A stretch of 64,000 bases of DNA from contig NC_081333.1 of the NCBI RefSeq assembly GCF_022539665.2, positions 2,294,001 to 2,358,000 on the forward strand, in the 5' to 3' direction. Below the pieces are notes generated by a model. The model saw only the letters and a program-made list of their open reading frames with translations, made no database searches and was not told the DNA's origin. The stretch comes from Daphnia carinata (taxonomy: Eukaryota > Arthropoda > Branchiopoda > Diplostraca > Daphniidae). How positions within the stretch are numbered: the first letter of the stretch is position 1; each line of letters starts with the position of its first letter. This document shows, piece after piece, positions 35,078 to 47,518 of this stretch. The position numbers were made by a program, and so were the translations under genes.

Positions 35078-38000
35078 TTTCTTGTTGGCCCTGCGTAAAA
35101 AATGTAAAGAAATGAGACCAATGAACAGCAATTTTATCATACAGCATTACTATTTGAATCAAGATTCAGGGAAATCAAATAACAAAATTTCGAGTAAAAA
35201 CAGAAGTCACAAAATGGAATACTATGGTAAGAAAGATGAACAACAGATATCTTAAACCATAATAGCTGAACTAGTGGGCTTAAGCTTGAAAGACCAAAGT
35301 CAATCCTTTTGACTTAACCCACGATCCTGCATTAGAGGTTCATTACAAAGTCTCTAGCATTAAATTAACCAAAATGTTTCTGCTATGCTCTGTGAAGAAC
35401 TATCAGACAGTAAATTCCAAAAGCATAAGTATGCATTTACCAAAGCAAACTCTGGGCATTAATTGTATGCTATCTGCTGTTTCACTTATCACTTGTTAAT
35501 ATACCAGGCTTCCACCTGCTCAGGTCTAACAAAAAAGCCAAAAAAATATACCTAGATAAGAACAATAGATCTGTGTTACTTACTTACTAGTTTAGATACA
35601 GAAAGCAATAGGAAAACTTTCAAAAACCACAGAGCAAAAATGTTTCCATGTTCACACAACTTAAAATGGCTGACATGCAGACGACAGGAACTGTTCAATC
35701 CTATGGGTTTTAATCATGGCCTATTCGTAATACCCTAGCCGGAATTCCATTTTCCACTTTTTGGTAACTATTGCATAATTGAAATGAGTGGAAAGAAGCA
35801 GTGGAAAGTGGAGTTCGGTTTGATGTAATGTATAAAACTTGTGAAATTGTGTGGGAAAGGCGGAGCAATGCAAAATCAATTCCCTTTATAAATATTTATT
35901 TATCGATTCTTAGAAATGCAATAGTGTAAAAAACTAATCATAGTTCAAGATATTACAATTCAAACCATCATCTGACAAACTACAAATTCTTTTACCACTT
36001 TTTCGATCTGAAATTTAGTATAACTCCGTGTAACGAAAAATAGGTAATTTTTTGGTTGTTTTCAAAGAAAACGTTTTTATATTGAAGAAGTTATGATGTA
36101 ACTTCAACTGGCTATAACCGAAAAGCCGAAAAACTCAAGTCTGGCAGTTAAGCCAAAATACAGTGCGCAATCTATAACGGCCCTTATTAACGTCACAAAA
36201 TAACACGAACGCAAATTGAACGGCTGATTAGTTCGGAAAGACGGGAATTGTGAGACGGATAGGGAACTGGAATTGGCTATTTTAAGGAAAAAAAAAAGGT
36301 TGAAGCCCATTCGACATGTTTCTTCTTCGTAAGATTGTTAAACAACAAAACCGATGTTTAATTGGTTTTATTGCAAATAAGTTTTGGCAAGAAACGACCA
36401 GCCCATTTTAAATTCATAAATAAAAAGAAAAACATAGCAAGATTAAACATCATGAAAGCTGATCGATAATTGACATATGCAGCATCCCAATTACAAACAG
36501 GACGAAAACCATTTAAACCAATGTGCCAAACCTAGTTCATCGGCATTCCAAAAGACGTTAGGTTGCTCCGCTACTCCAACTTCATTAACCAGCTTCAGAT
36601 TAATGAGGACCAAAATGTTAGTACTGCTTACTGACTTTGATAAGGTGATACACTCAGTGATAAAGTGACAAGGCAGTTTGTGAAACCGTTTAAAACAACA
36701 ATCAGAAAGACTTAATGTAACTTACGCCACGACAGTTTGAACCAAGAAGCGCCCGTTTTTTTTGTAGGTTGCCGAACTGTGTTCTCTCACGAAAATGTCC
36801 GTATTGATAGAATTTTTTTTGTAAGGAAATGGATCGAAATGGTGCTTAGTATTAAAAACAGGCACATGTAAATTGAAAATATCCGACGAGCCCCCCAAAA
36901 AGAATTGGCGTTACCGCAGTCATAGAACCCCAACCCTGGGTTCTATGGCTCATCTTACATAAGAAAAGAAAAAATTTGCTAACTCCCTCTACGTTCTTCC
37001 AAAATAACTTGACGGCATATATTTTCCAATTAGAAACCTAGATTTTCAAAAGTACTTAAATAATATCCACATATATATGTATATCCTATGTATAACATAC
37101 TTATATATCCACGTTGGATTATGGATAATCTTTGCAGTTTTTCCTCAACTTTACGAACTAAACTTACACACCAATCTTAGCCATGGATGACGATCTTGTA
37201 CCAAAAACTTTTGTTCCTACAATTCACGATATTATGGTTATTAAATTTGTGGCTTTTAAACCATGAATCAATTACCAGTTTCTTCACAGAGACGCCTATG
37301 ATCGCGTAACAACCACATATCCAAAACAAATAACTTTTATGGCACCTTCGATAACGAAAAATCCTGTCACACCTAAAGAAAATAATAATAAAAAAATTAA
37401 TAAAATCCAATCATAGCGATTGACATCCAACAATTAATTAATCGTTTAACACCCCAGAGATTTATTCACTGATACAATCCAGAAACCTTTTACTAGAGAA
37501 AATGAACACATTACCCCATCAAAAAGACCAATTATTGTAGCTACAACCCAATAATTTCATTACTATTCAGAAAAGTTTACCACTTTCCCTTAGTAAGCTA
37601 ACCAACTAGTTTTATATATTACTGCAATAACAGGAAATAAAATGTAAGACCAATGGAAAACATGAATGATTTTGCTTTCAGTTTAAGGGTACTACAACTA
37701 AATGGCTGTAGAAAAATACAAGCTTACTGTTTTTCATTGCACATATTGTCTAATTATAAAGGTTGCCTTCATATAGCATCACATCTTCATATCAAAGATC
37801 ACAAATGTTGGAATGAAAACCTTAAATAACTTTCAATTGGCACAACTGGGTTGAAACCATTTAAGAGTAGACTAGATGTTCATTCATAGCTGCAGGTTAA
37901 ATTGCTCAACTACTTGAATTGGAACATTCAACAACTTCGTGAGTAATGAATTCACCTTTCAAATGATTGGATGCAATTTAATTCCAGATATTCAAACCAC

Positions 38001-38313
38001 AAACTGTACAGTATGAAATATACAGTCAAAATTTGACTTATAAAAAGTTATATTATATATTGTATTATAACCCCTATTCAAAGCTATAACTAATGTAGTT
38101 AAACTCACTTACTGATTCATGAGCCGTTAGATTTTACATTTTGGTTAGCCCATTGGTGGTTATGCTGCTTTTTATACTAGCAGAATAATGCACCAACGCT
38201 AAAACACTTGCAATCAACTGAAAAAAAGAATTTTTTGTTGAAATGAACTTAAAATGAGTGTAGTTACATTTTACTACCATGGAAGTTTTTGAAATTGTCA
38301 CTTGTAGAAAGCA
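35078..38313. other. AT-rich intergenic DNA
   Basis: No supported gene. It holds a second TTCCACTTTCCACT-type hairpin repeat at about 35747-35822 and a perfect 10-bp hairpin (CATAGAACCC...GGGTTCTATG) at 36921-36947. The remaining open frames are short and unremarkable. Confidence 0.5.
35747..35822. repeat. Inverted TTCCACTTTCCACTG hairpin repeat, copy 2
   Basis: TTCCATTTTCCACTTTTTGG and, after about 40 nt, CAGTGGAAAGTGGAGTTCGG correspond to the copy at 27698-27760, including the adjacent CGGTT. Confidence 0.5.
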
Positions 38314-39064
38314 TTACGCTTTCGTTGCGGCCACCGACCAGCCAAATTCATTTTTTGTGAAACCAGCACATATATCCAATTTGGTGTTATATTCATGTGC
38401 AGCTTCCTCAAAATCTCCACGTACAGGCTCTGGAATAACTAAAATGCAGCCATGACAGCCCGTATGTTCTTTAGAACTTGAACAGGATTGAGAAGTATAC
38501 CTTAAACGACATGAATTGCTTTGACAGACACTGGGAAAACCACGGTGATTTTCAAGATGGCCATAAATTTCTAGAATAAGAACCATGCTAATATGCGAAG
38601 CATGTGACGCCAACGGGCAGAGTTCAGCACCAGTAGCTGCCGGTGGCCATTGTGTCACATGGGCCACGCCCCCTGGCAACTGGAGGAAAAAGAACTGGCA
38701 TAAAGGCGAAAAGAAGCTAAAAAAGACAGATTTTAATAATTAATTTTTCAGTAACTTCCGGTTACGGGTAACACGCGTTGACCGGGACCGAACCCTATTC
38801 ACAAAATTTCGACGCTAAATTCCTATAAATTATTTGAATTTTATAACGGCCATATAATTGAAGTTTGTTACCAGTAAAACGAGAAATCCTGTTTGTAAAA
38901 AGTAGCTTATGGCCTTCAAAAACTAGTATCCAACGTGCTGCCATCTAATGCCAACAAAAATATACACCAAACTTCTCATCTGGTATTTGTTGCAACCTGA
39001 TCTCAGATGGCACGCGAGCATACGCTGCTGTTGCTTATTACCAAAACGAAGGCGTTGCCGTCAT
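38314..39064 (-). CDS. Small cysteine-rich protein of unknown function
   Basis: Main exon 38314-38716 (minus). A tentative first exon, 39042-39064 (ATGACGGCAACG... with donor GTAATAAG), joins in phase to give 141 residues starting MTATPSFCFFSPLCQFFFLQLPGG, whose hydrophobic start could be a signal sequence. The main exon reads VAHVTQWPPAATGAELCPLA, ISMVLILEIYGHLENH, VCQSNSCRLRYTSQSC, HTGCHGCILVIPEPVRGDF and ends FGWSVAATKA. It has nine or so cysteines, including CHGC and spaced pairs. I do not recognise the family. The balanced composition and lack of low-complexity sequence over 121 codons support coding. A second acceptor, CCTCCAG at 38680, is possible, so the 5' end is uncertain. It is divergent from DCAF13 with about 300 nt between starts. 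Confidence 0.5.
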
Positions 39065-39370
39065 TATACATTTACCAATTGTTATTGTTTGTTTTTTAAT
39101 TTGGACCTATACTGTATATTTATTTTTTAATGACTAAAAAAGCTCATTTTATTGTTTGATTCATTTAAAAAATAACTCAGCGTGTTTTTTAGCAATTTTT
39201 GTTTATTGTCCAAGTTGTCACGCCAGTACGTTTTGGTTGGTTCTTTGTAATCCATGTTAGTCTGCTATTAAGAGTTGAGAAGTGTGAACATGTGTTCGTT
39301 TTGTTAGTCTTTCATTGCCATTTGATATATTGTTTCACTAACCATGGATATTTTCAGCGGCGAATCAAAA

Positions 39371-41204
39371 ATGAAAGTGAAGGTTTTGGTGCGAAATCCT
39401 GATGACTATTTGCGAGAAACAAAAAGAGACATCCACAAATGTAACATATCGTGTTAATGACCATATTTTGTAATCTGAAATCTGATGAATGTATTGGTTT
39501 TGATTGAAGTACCTAGGAACTACAATCCAGCATTACATCCACTAGAAGCTCCTAGAGAATATACGCGTGCCATGAATGCTGTCAAATTAGAAAGGGTTTT
39601 TGCTATGCCATTCATTGGTTCCCTCGATGGTCATCAGGATGGTCTAACTTGCCTTGGCAAACATCCTGATCACTTGTCTTGGCTGTACAGTGGAGCGTGC
39701 GATGGAGAGGTATTAGCTTTTTAAACAAGTATATGTTTAGTATTAAACCTTTTGTTACACAGTTAAAATTGTGGGATGTCGCAAAAAGGAAAATAGTGTA
39801 TACTGTTCAGGCCCATGATGGATTTCTAAGAGCTATGGCATTTAGTCAGGAAACATCATCTTTATACACTGTCGGAGATGATAAACTTATTAAACAATGG
39901 AAAACTCAGGAACTAGACGGCAGTGATTTGAAGGCACCAGTAAACACTATAGTGACACGTAGCATGCTTACTGGTGTAAGCCACCACAGATCTAAACCAT
40001 ATTTGGCTACCTGTGGAGAAGCTTGCAATTTATGGGAACAAACTCGCGCCCAACCAATCAAGACTTTCCAGTGGGGCGTTGACAGCTTACAATGCATTAA
40101 ATTCAATCAAGTTGAAGAAAATGTTATAAGTAGAACACAGAAGACATTTCATTTTATCATCCTTTTGTGTCGTATTATTGAACTTCAGACCTGATTTCTC
40201 AATAGCTGCCTGCGGTAGTGATCGAAGCATCATCTTGTACGACATGAGGGAGTCTGCACCTTTAAGGAAAGTTGTCCTGCAGATGAGGAGCAATTCACTT
40301 TGCTGGAATCCCATGGAAGCTTTTATCTTCACCGTAGCCAATGAAGATTATAAGTAAATGCTGTTTATTTTCCATTTAAAAAAAAAACTAAAAACATCCA
40401 TAACACGTCATCCCATGACTGACGCTATTTCCCGTTTCCTCCATGTAGCCTGTACACATTTGACATGCGAAATTTCGCTAGTCCCATTAACGTGCATAAA
40501 GATCACGTCTCAGCTGTCATCGACGTTGACTATTCACCGACTGGCAAGGAGTTTGTCAGCGCAAGTTACGATAAGACAATTCGTCTCTACAATTCTCGTC
40601 AGGTATGGAGATTCATAGTTTGCTAAACATACCAATTACTTAACGAGTTCATACTTCGGTTACGTTCTAGGCTCATTCGCGAGATATTTACCATACAAAT
40701 CGCATGCAGCGGCTGACTTGTGCAGCTTGGTCCTTGGACGACCGTTTCATCTATTCCGGCTCCGACGAAATGAACATCCGCATTTGGAAAGCTCGCGCCG
40801 CTGAAAAACTTGGCGTGGTAAGTTACTACTCGGTACAAAGGCGGATGTTGAACTTAATGATTTTTCGTCCGACTTCAGGTTAAACCTCGTGAAAAGACGG
40901 CTCTACGAGTTAATGCAAAGCTGGTGGAGAAATTCGCCCACCATCCAGCGATCAAACGGATCAACCGTCATCGTCATGTGCCCAGGCACGTGTACAACTC
41001 ACGGAACGAGCTGCGAAGCAGCAGGATTGCAGCCAGACGGAAGTATGTTTCTGTTTCTTTGATTTGCTTCGTTGCTCCTAGTCAATGTTTTAATCGAAAT
41101 TTTATCTTGAATATTAAAGGGAATTCAATGTCCGTACTCACACGAAACGACAATTACCTATCATCCCCGAGAAGGCCAAAGTTATCGTGTCCGAGCAGCA
41201 GTGA
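39371..41204 (+). CDS. DCAF13: DCAF13/SOF1 WD-repeat ribosome-biogenesis factor
   Basis: Eight exons: 39371-39440, 39510-39709, 39763-40129, 40206-40353, 40449-40602, 40671-40817, 40879-41042, 41120-41204. They total 1335 nt, 444 residues (human DCAF13: 445). It is a WD40 propeller protein of the small-subunit processome needed for 18S rRNA maturation in the nucleolus, and in animals also a CUL4-DDB1 substrate receptor. The start MKVKVLVRNPDDYLRETK, then PRNYNPALHPLEAPREYTRA, GDDKLIKQWK, ACGSDRSIILYDMRE, the ANEDYNLYTFDMR block, DVDYSPTGKEFVSASYDKTI, GSDEMNIRIWKA and the basic tail KFAHHPAIKRINRHRHVPR are hallmark SOF1 segments. At the exon 3/4 junction the pair GTAGAA...CAATAG keeps frame and alignment length (NVITACGSDR). 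Introns are 52-95 nt. A possible polyA signal, ATTAAA, lies near 41389. Confidence 0.95.
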
Positions 41205-42475
41205 ATGTTTACCTATTTTCGTTTTGCCACACACAACGCTGTCCAATTTGGTTCTCGTTCTCTGGGCGGTTGAAGGAAGGAGCTGCTGTCCAAATGGATT
41301 TTCTTCCCTTGTGTACAATTTACATAATCCCTCGGAAACTGGACTTTCTCGCTGCATTTGCCTAATGGCCTGGACGAGAATACGTACCATTAAAAATACA
41401 AGAGAAAATGTAAGGAAAAACAAATTTTGTCGGTTTCATTTTACTTTCTTTTTTCGTCAACAGCCAACTGAAAGTGAAGAAGAAAAAAAATAGAAATTCG
41501 TTGATTAACATCCAATTTTTCCCCTTGTAGATGAGACGTCGTTTTGCAATATCATAGAATTTTCCTTTTATTAGAAAGAAGAAAAAAGAATCAAAAGTTT
41601 GCAAAGTGAAAATGTTATCATGACGAACGAGGGGGAACGGGGAGCAAAGGATCAACGAACCGAAAAAAAGAAAAAAGAAAAAAAAAACATGCTAAGTTCA
41701 AATAAGTCACGATAACGGCATATATAAATTTTTTATGTATACACGAGCATATTATATGGATCGTCAAAGTGGCAACAGCAGCAATAGTGGTTGTGTGAAT
41801 TCAAGTGAGGGACTGCGATGAAAGACGGACAAATGAAAGTACAAAGAGCTGCACTGAAGCGAATGCCATAAAATTGAATTCTTGAACAAGATGGGGGAGA
41901 CAGTTTTATGCGAACTCCCATTCTTTCTGCGTACTGCAATGCCTCTAAAAAAAAACGGGGGAGGGCTGTCAATGACGAAAGAAAAAAGAGAAGAAAGCAA
42001 CAAAATGTTTCATTTGTTGTTTTTGTGTGTAAATACTTGTACGCGGCGGGCAGAGAAGATCATCAGTATTTTGTGTGGGGGTCTGACAAGAGTTCGTCGG
42101 GCATAATACGAGAAACGGAAATCAATGTTTGCAACGATGCGAGTGCACACAACGATATGGACTGAAAGAGTTTCCCTTTCAACGTGAGTTAACATGGTTG
42201 AAATGCACAAAATGAATTTCATCCCATCTCTGCTTGGTAGTTAACTTCGTTTTCTTACGTTCTTCGTTAGATGAAAGCTAAAAAGAGGATTAATTAAGAA
42301 TGAAATAGAATACATAACAAGCTCTTTTATACACAACTTCAATCTTCGACCAACATTGACGGGATGGACGAAAGATGCTAATCTTTCTCTTGATTCACGG
42401 TTTCTTTTTTAATCATTTATCTAAAAAAATAAATAAATAATAATTTAAAAAATAAAACAAAAAATGAAGATGATT
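41205..42475. other. 3' spacer between DCAF13 and Shaw
   Basis: Presumed 3'UTRs of the two converging genes, with A-rich runs. ATTAAA at 41389-41394 (+) may end DCAF13. On the minus strand A/T-rich sequence after 42476 could hold the Shaw polyA site. No further gene. Confidence 0.45.
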
Positions 42476-45400
42476 TCACAACTCGACTCTGACGGGACTG
42501 AGCACTACCCCTACATTGTTTGCAGCGTTATTAGCGCTGGTGATGGCGGCAGCGGCCGCTGCGGCTGCCGGGGCCGTTCCGACTGTAGCTGGAGAAGATG
42601 TCACAGCACCGATGGTCGTCTGATTATTGGTAGGCGATGATCCGTTGGTGATGGGCATTTGCCCGGGTCCGGTGGCAGGAGCTGCGATCGCCGAGAGGGT
42701 CGAATCCAATCCGACGCCGTTCGTGTTCAGGCTGACAGTAACGCTCATGGCACCTACGGTGGTCAATCCAACTGCTCGTGTATTTGGGGTTTGTTTTGTT
42801 TTGTTTTGTTTGTTTGTTTGTTTTTTTACCCCAAAAATTGGAGTTTGTTGGGTTCGATGTGTTCATTTTTTTTTTTTTGGAAATAGTGTGTGTTTGTTTT
42901 TGTTTGCGTAGTTCGAAGACATCCGGTACCCCGCGTGAAGTAGATTGTGGTCAGGTAAGGTAACAAGGAATGGAGGTAATGAAGGGTGGTGGGGATCGAG
43001 GAGCAGGAGCCATAAAAATCAAAAAAGAATACAAAAAGAAAAAGAAAAATTTTAAAAACCGAATGGGTTATACGAACAATCCAGACGATGAAAATCAAAA
43101 CGAAAATAAATAAACGAACAAGGAAAAGTCATCACAGACGTACAGACGTACACACGACACACACGCGCGCGCACTCACACAAGACGCTCACAAAATAATT
43201 TTCATGTCTAAATGAAATTGTCTCTTTTTTTTTCACGCGTTTTATGTTCTCTTGAATAAATTAATGAAAAACGAAAAAAAAAAATGGGGGGTAGGGATGG
43301 AATTCTGTCATGTCGGACGACGACACACTATAATTGTAAAACCGAAATTAAAACTCAGAACGTTATAAGTTACCGTTAGTGTACTAATTGGGTAAATGTA
43401 TAAAAAAAAATGTCTTCATTGCATTTAAACGATTCTTTTGCTTTCCGGGGAGGAAAGGGTAGCTACTATTTATATGTACAAACATATTGGAATGATATCT
43501 CGTATGGTTGGGGGCTATAAGGGGGGTTCTTTTTGTTGGCGGAGTTACTGCGTGCCAGGAGGGGTGTGAAAGAGTGCAGATGCGATTCTCTCTTTTTCTT
43601 TTTGATTTCTGACAAATGCGTTCGATTAAAGAAATAAAAACTTGAAAAAAAATATAAATAAATAATAGTGACGCAGAGAGAGAGAGAGAGAGAGAGAAAG
43701 TGAAATAGAAATGAAAGAGGAGGGAAGAAAATGGCGTTCCGGATGGATTCGGTTGCTAGGGAGATCTACTTCGTCTATGCAGCTATCCCTATACACGATG
43801 GATATGGACTATTAATCGTCTATATTTGGTTAGATGGCACGAAATAAAAAAAAAAAAAGGGGGGGGGGAATATAAAATAAAGAAAAACGCATTTCGTTTT
43901 CGAAATTTTGGCACCTGGTTGTGCGAAGACGATCATCGAAGCGAACGCAGGAAATTATCGAGATCAACTGTGGAAAAAGGATTCAAGCAAAAAAGAATAA
44001 AAACGAAAGGGTTTCTTTTTTCTCAGCCCGAGATGTCACGTTTCCGGGTTTCTTTTCAATGCGGAATGTCTTGAGCAAACAAAATAATAAATTAAACAAA
44101 TTAAAAATCACGCCACCGTTTCTCTCCTTTCCGAAAATGTTTTTCGCTACGTTTTAAGTCTGATTAACTCTGGTCTAAAAGGAGAAATCAGCGTGAGGAA
44201 ATCGGACGAAAACAACAAACTCATTATCAAACAAAAAAGAAATCAATAAAAAAAAAAATGATGCAAAATGACATCATGCGACGTTAAAAGGTTAATTGGC
44301 TCTGTTTTTTTTTTTTTTGCATCTTTATCTTTTTGTCTCTTTGTTGGCTGTTTTGGATTTTCACGCAAAGACCAGAAAGGTAGCGGTGCGATAAAAAAAA
44401 AAAAAAATGAACGTGTAAATAGGCGCGGGATGTGTATGGTGGATGAACGTGAATTTGCGTGTGATGCTGATTTGTTTTTCCTTTTTTTTTATTTCTTTAG
44501 AAATTATTCGCTACCTTTGGATGTGCCATTGCTGGCCGGATTGGGGTTCAAAGGTCGGTCGAGGTCTGCAAATGAATATATAATAAATATTTACAACTTA
44601 AAAACGAGAAGGAAAAATCGCAAAAAAGAAAACATCAAATGAAAGGAGAGATCAGCGATTTCAAACTCAATAACTACTCCGTCAGTTACCAAACACACAA
44701 CCGGCTATAAATATATGTATATGTACAGCTGTACACACTATACGTATGCTTATTTATATTTGCAAAATAAAAGCAGCAGCGGGCGGGGAAATTATAGGAA
44801 AAGAATAATAATTCCCTATGTTTTTTGTTTGTTTTTTTTTCAATTGGCTTTTCTTGTCTCGCCCCTTTCCCTTCTCAATAGAAATATCACACACATGAAG
44901 TCATTCCCCGACAGCCCTAGTCGCTGGCAAAGCGCGGAGCGTGACAAACGAGCGGATCACAGCTGGAAGAGTTTTGTTCCTCCCGTTTTTGTTTTTTTTC
45001 CTTTGCCCTCCCTCATTCTGTTGGGTTCGTAATAATTTCGTTTTGCTTTTTCTGTTTTTGTCTTCCCCCTCTTTTTTACCTCATTCATTCTTCAATTTCT
45101 CTTGTTCCACGAGAAACTTTCGGGCTTTGGCAGCGGCTAAACAATGACTGGCTTTCGTGCGTGTGCATGTGGCGGACGTTAAGCCGGGGAACATCAAATA
45201 AGAATAGAATGGCTTTACATGATATAGGCCCTTTTCAAGTTTTTGCTTGTGTTAAAGTACGACGAGAGTATTCAACGTTAGTCTCAAGGCAAAATGAGAA
45301 AAGGAATGATATGAATGTTAAAAAATACCGAGATTTTTCTGACGTTGTCAGTTTCATCGGGCAAGAGTTTGTACTACGATATAAAAATAAAAGGCGCTTT

Positions 45401-47479
45401 TTAAATGGAAAACGCATAGGGCAGTAGCAACGTGTCGTAATAACGAGGTCAAGAAAGTCGTGGCAATTAACAGAAGTTGGTGAAACTTGGGCGAACTTGC
45501 TTCACGCGCACTTTGTTCGAATTCTGTACCGTCCATTGGTCCACCATTTTTCGCTTGAGCCCTCCTACGCGCATCCATTGAGGTACTTAACAAAATGATC
45601 GCCCAGTTGTCACACAAAATCCCCGTTTCTATCGCACTTCCAAGTTTGTATTTTTCTTTATACTTGCCTTTCCATCTGAGCCGGGCGCTTCTTTTCTCTA
45701 TTTTCAGTTCTTTTTTTTTTACGCCCACAGTTTGCGTGGTCCAGTTGCGCTACATCAAACCTCTTTTTTTTTTTTCCTTCCTCATCCTACCCATCGAATA
45801 GCCACAATGTGCCACTCTTTATCGATAGCCATTCATTGACGCGTGGGCCACACCAAAACCAGACTGATCCTCTTCTTTTTTTTTTTTTTTTTTTTTTGGG
45901 GGGGGGGGGGGATCCCTTCAAAACATCTGCCTTCTTTTCAGCCGCTCATCTCTAACGGGCTAATTGCAAGAAAAAGACTCGGACAATAACAGACACCGTT
46001 TCTTCAACGCCATCGAGTCAATGATCAAGTGAAACGGGCAGAGATGAATGGAGTCGTGTGGCTCCAAAAGACAAAAAAGAAAGCGACGACAGACAGAAAG
46101 AAAACAAAACAAAACAAAAAAACTAATGTTATAGAGGAAACGACACTGCTGGGAATGATTGCATTGCCTCTGTGTGTGTGTGTGTGTGTGTGTGTTTAAC
46201 GGCCATTGCCTCCTCTTTTTGGACTATTTTCTTTGCCTCTTCTTCATTTCTTATATATATATATATAAAAGCTTTCGCTGATGCTTATGCGAGTTGTGTA
46301 CAGAACCCGAGTTCTAGAGCGATACGATGTGTGGGATGTGGGCGTCTCAGCGGCGGCGTATTGATCCAATACGCGTACGAGATTTAGATCTCTGCTGTGT
46401 AGTAAGTAACTACTACAGTTAGCTTTCTCCCATTTTCTTTTCTTTTTTTCTCCTTTATCATCTCGCATTCTTTCTTATTCCAACTATCATATCGAACCAA
46501 AGCTTTTTTTTTTTTTTTTATGATTACAGTAATAATCATAAAAATAAAGTTTTGTTCTTTCCAAGATTTTGTTTACTGTAGACGTTCGTTTCACACAGCG
46601 TCTTGCCATCATCAAAACAATTTGCATTGCTTTTATTCAATTTCGAAGCGTAAAAGAAAAAACGAGGGGGGGGGGACGGTAACTTTAATCCAGTATTGAT
46701 CTAATAAGGCTACACGGGAATTGATCCAGGCATATCCGCGCCCATGCACAACGGTATTCCTTAGCCGCTCCACTATTCGCTGCTATATGCTAATACCGCC
46801 CCCCCCCCATGTTAAAAATTAAATGAATTTTCTATTTTCTTTATTTTTTAATAACTACTTTTGATTTTCAAACGATACAAGTTTTTACCCCGCACTCAAC
46901 TATGTCGCAGAATCTTGTTATGATACCACGATTGGTCGAAGACAATGAAGGGCTTCTACGTCACCGTCCGATCGTCTGGGATTAGAAGACGCAATGGCGT
47001 CAATGGGCTATGCGCCTTCTGATTCGAAACGGGAACTTTTGATACGAATTTTCTTTCACGCGTTCACGTCACAAGACAATCTAATCGCAAACGAAAAAGA
47101 ATTAACCCCTACCCTTTCCCTCGAAAGGGACAAAAGAGTGTAGTGAGAGTTGTATAGAGCGCATCTATAGATCTGCTACTGCGGATAATTAGTGTAGAGG
47201 CGGATCAGGGACGCGTCGTTCCCGATGACCACCTCTTTCCCCCCTCCCCCCCTTTTTTTTTTCCTTATAAATGATGGTCGTCTGTAACCATGGGGCTACA
47301 TCTGCACACAGATTATACTGCCTACCTTCCTCTACGTAGGCATCGACTGATACGAGACAACTACATAGTTTCTCTTTTGACGACCAATAAGGGCCAACCG
47401 GGCCGTCCAATCAACAGTAAAAAAATAGAAATAAAATATAATAAACGGCACACGAGAAATGGCGATCGTCTTCCAACAA

Positions 47480-47518
<39 letters not shown>

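Noticed and set aside
34340-35162. Three long minus-strand frames (179-266 codons) rich in Ser/Pro/Arg/Leu
   Set aside because: They are translations of a tandem repeat with period divisible by three; all three frames are open together.
38765-38805. B-box-like GGGTTCGGTCCC on the minus strand
   Set aside because: No A-box at the right distance.
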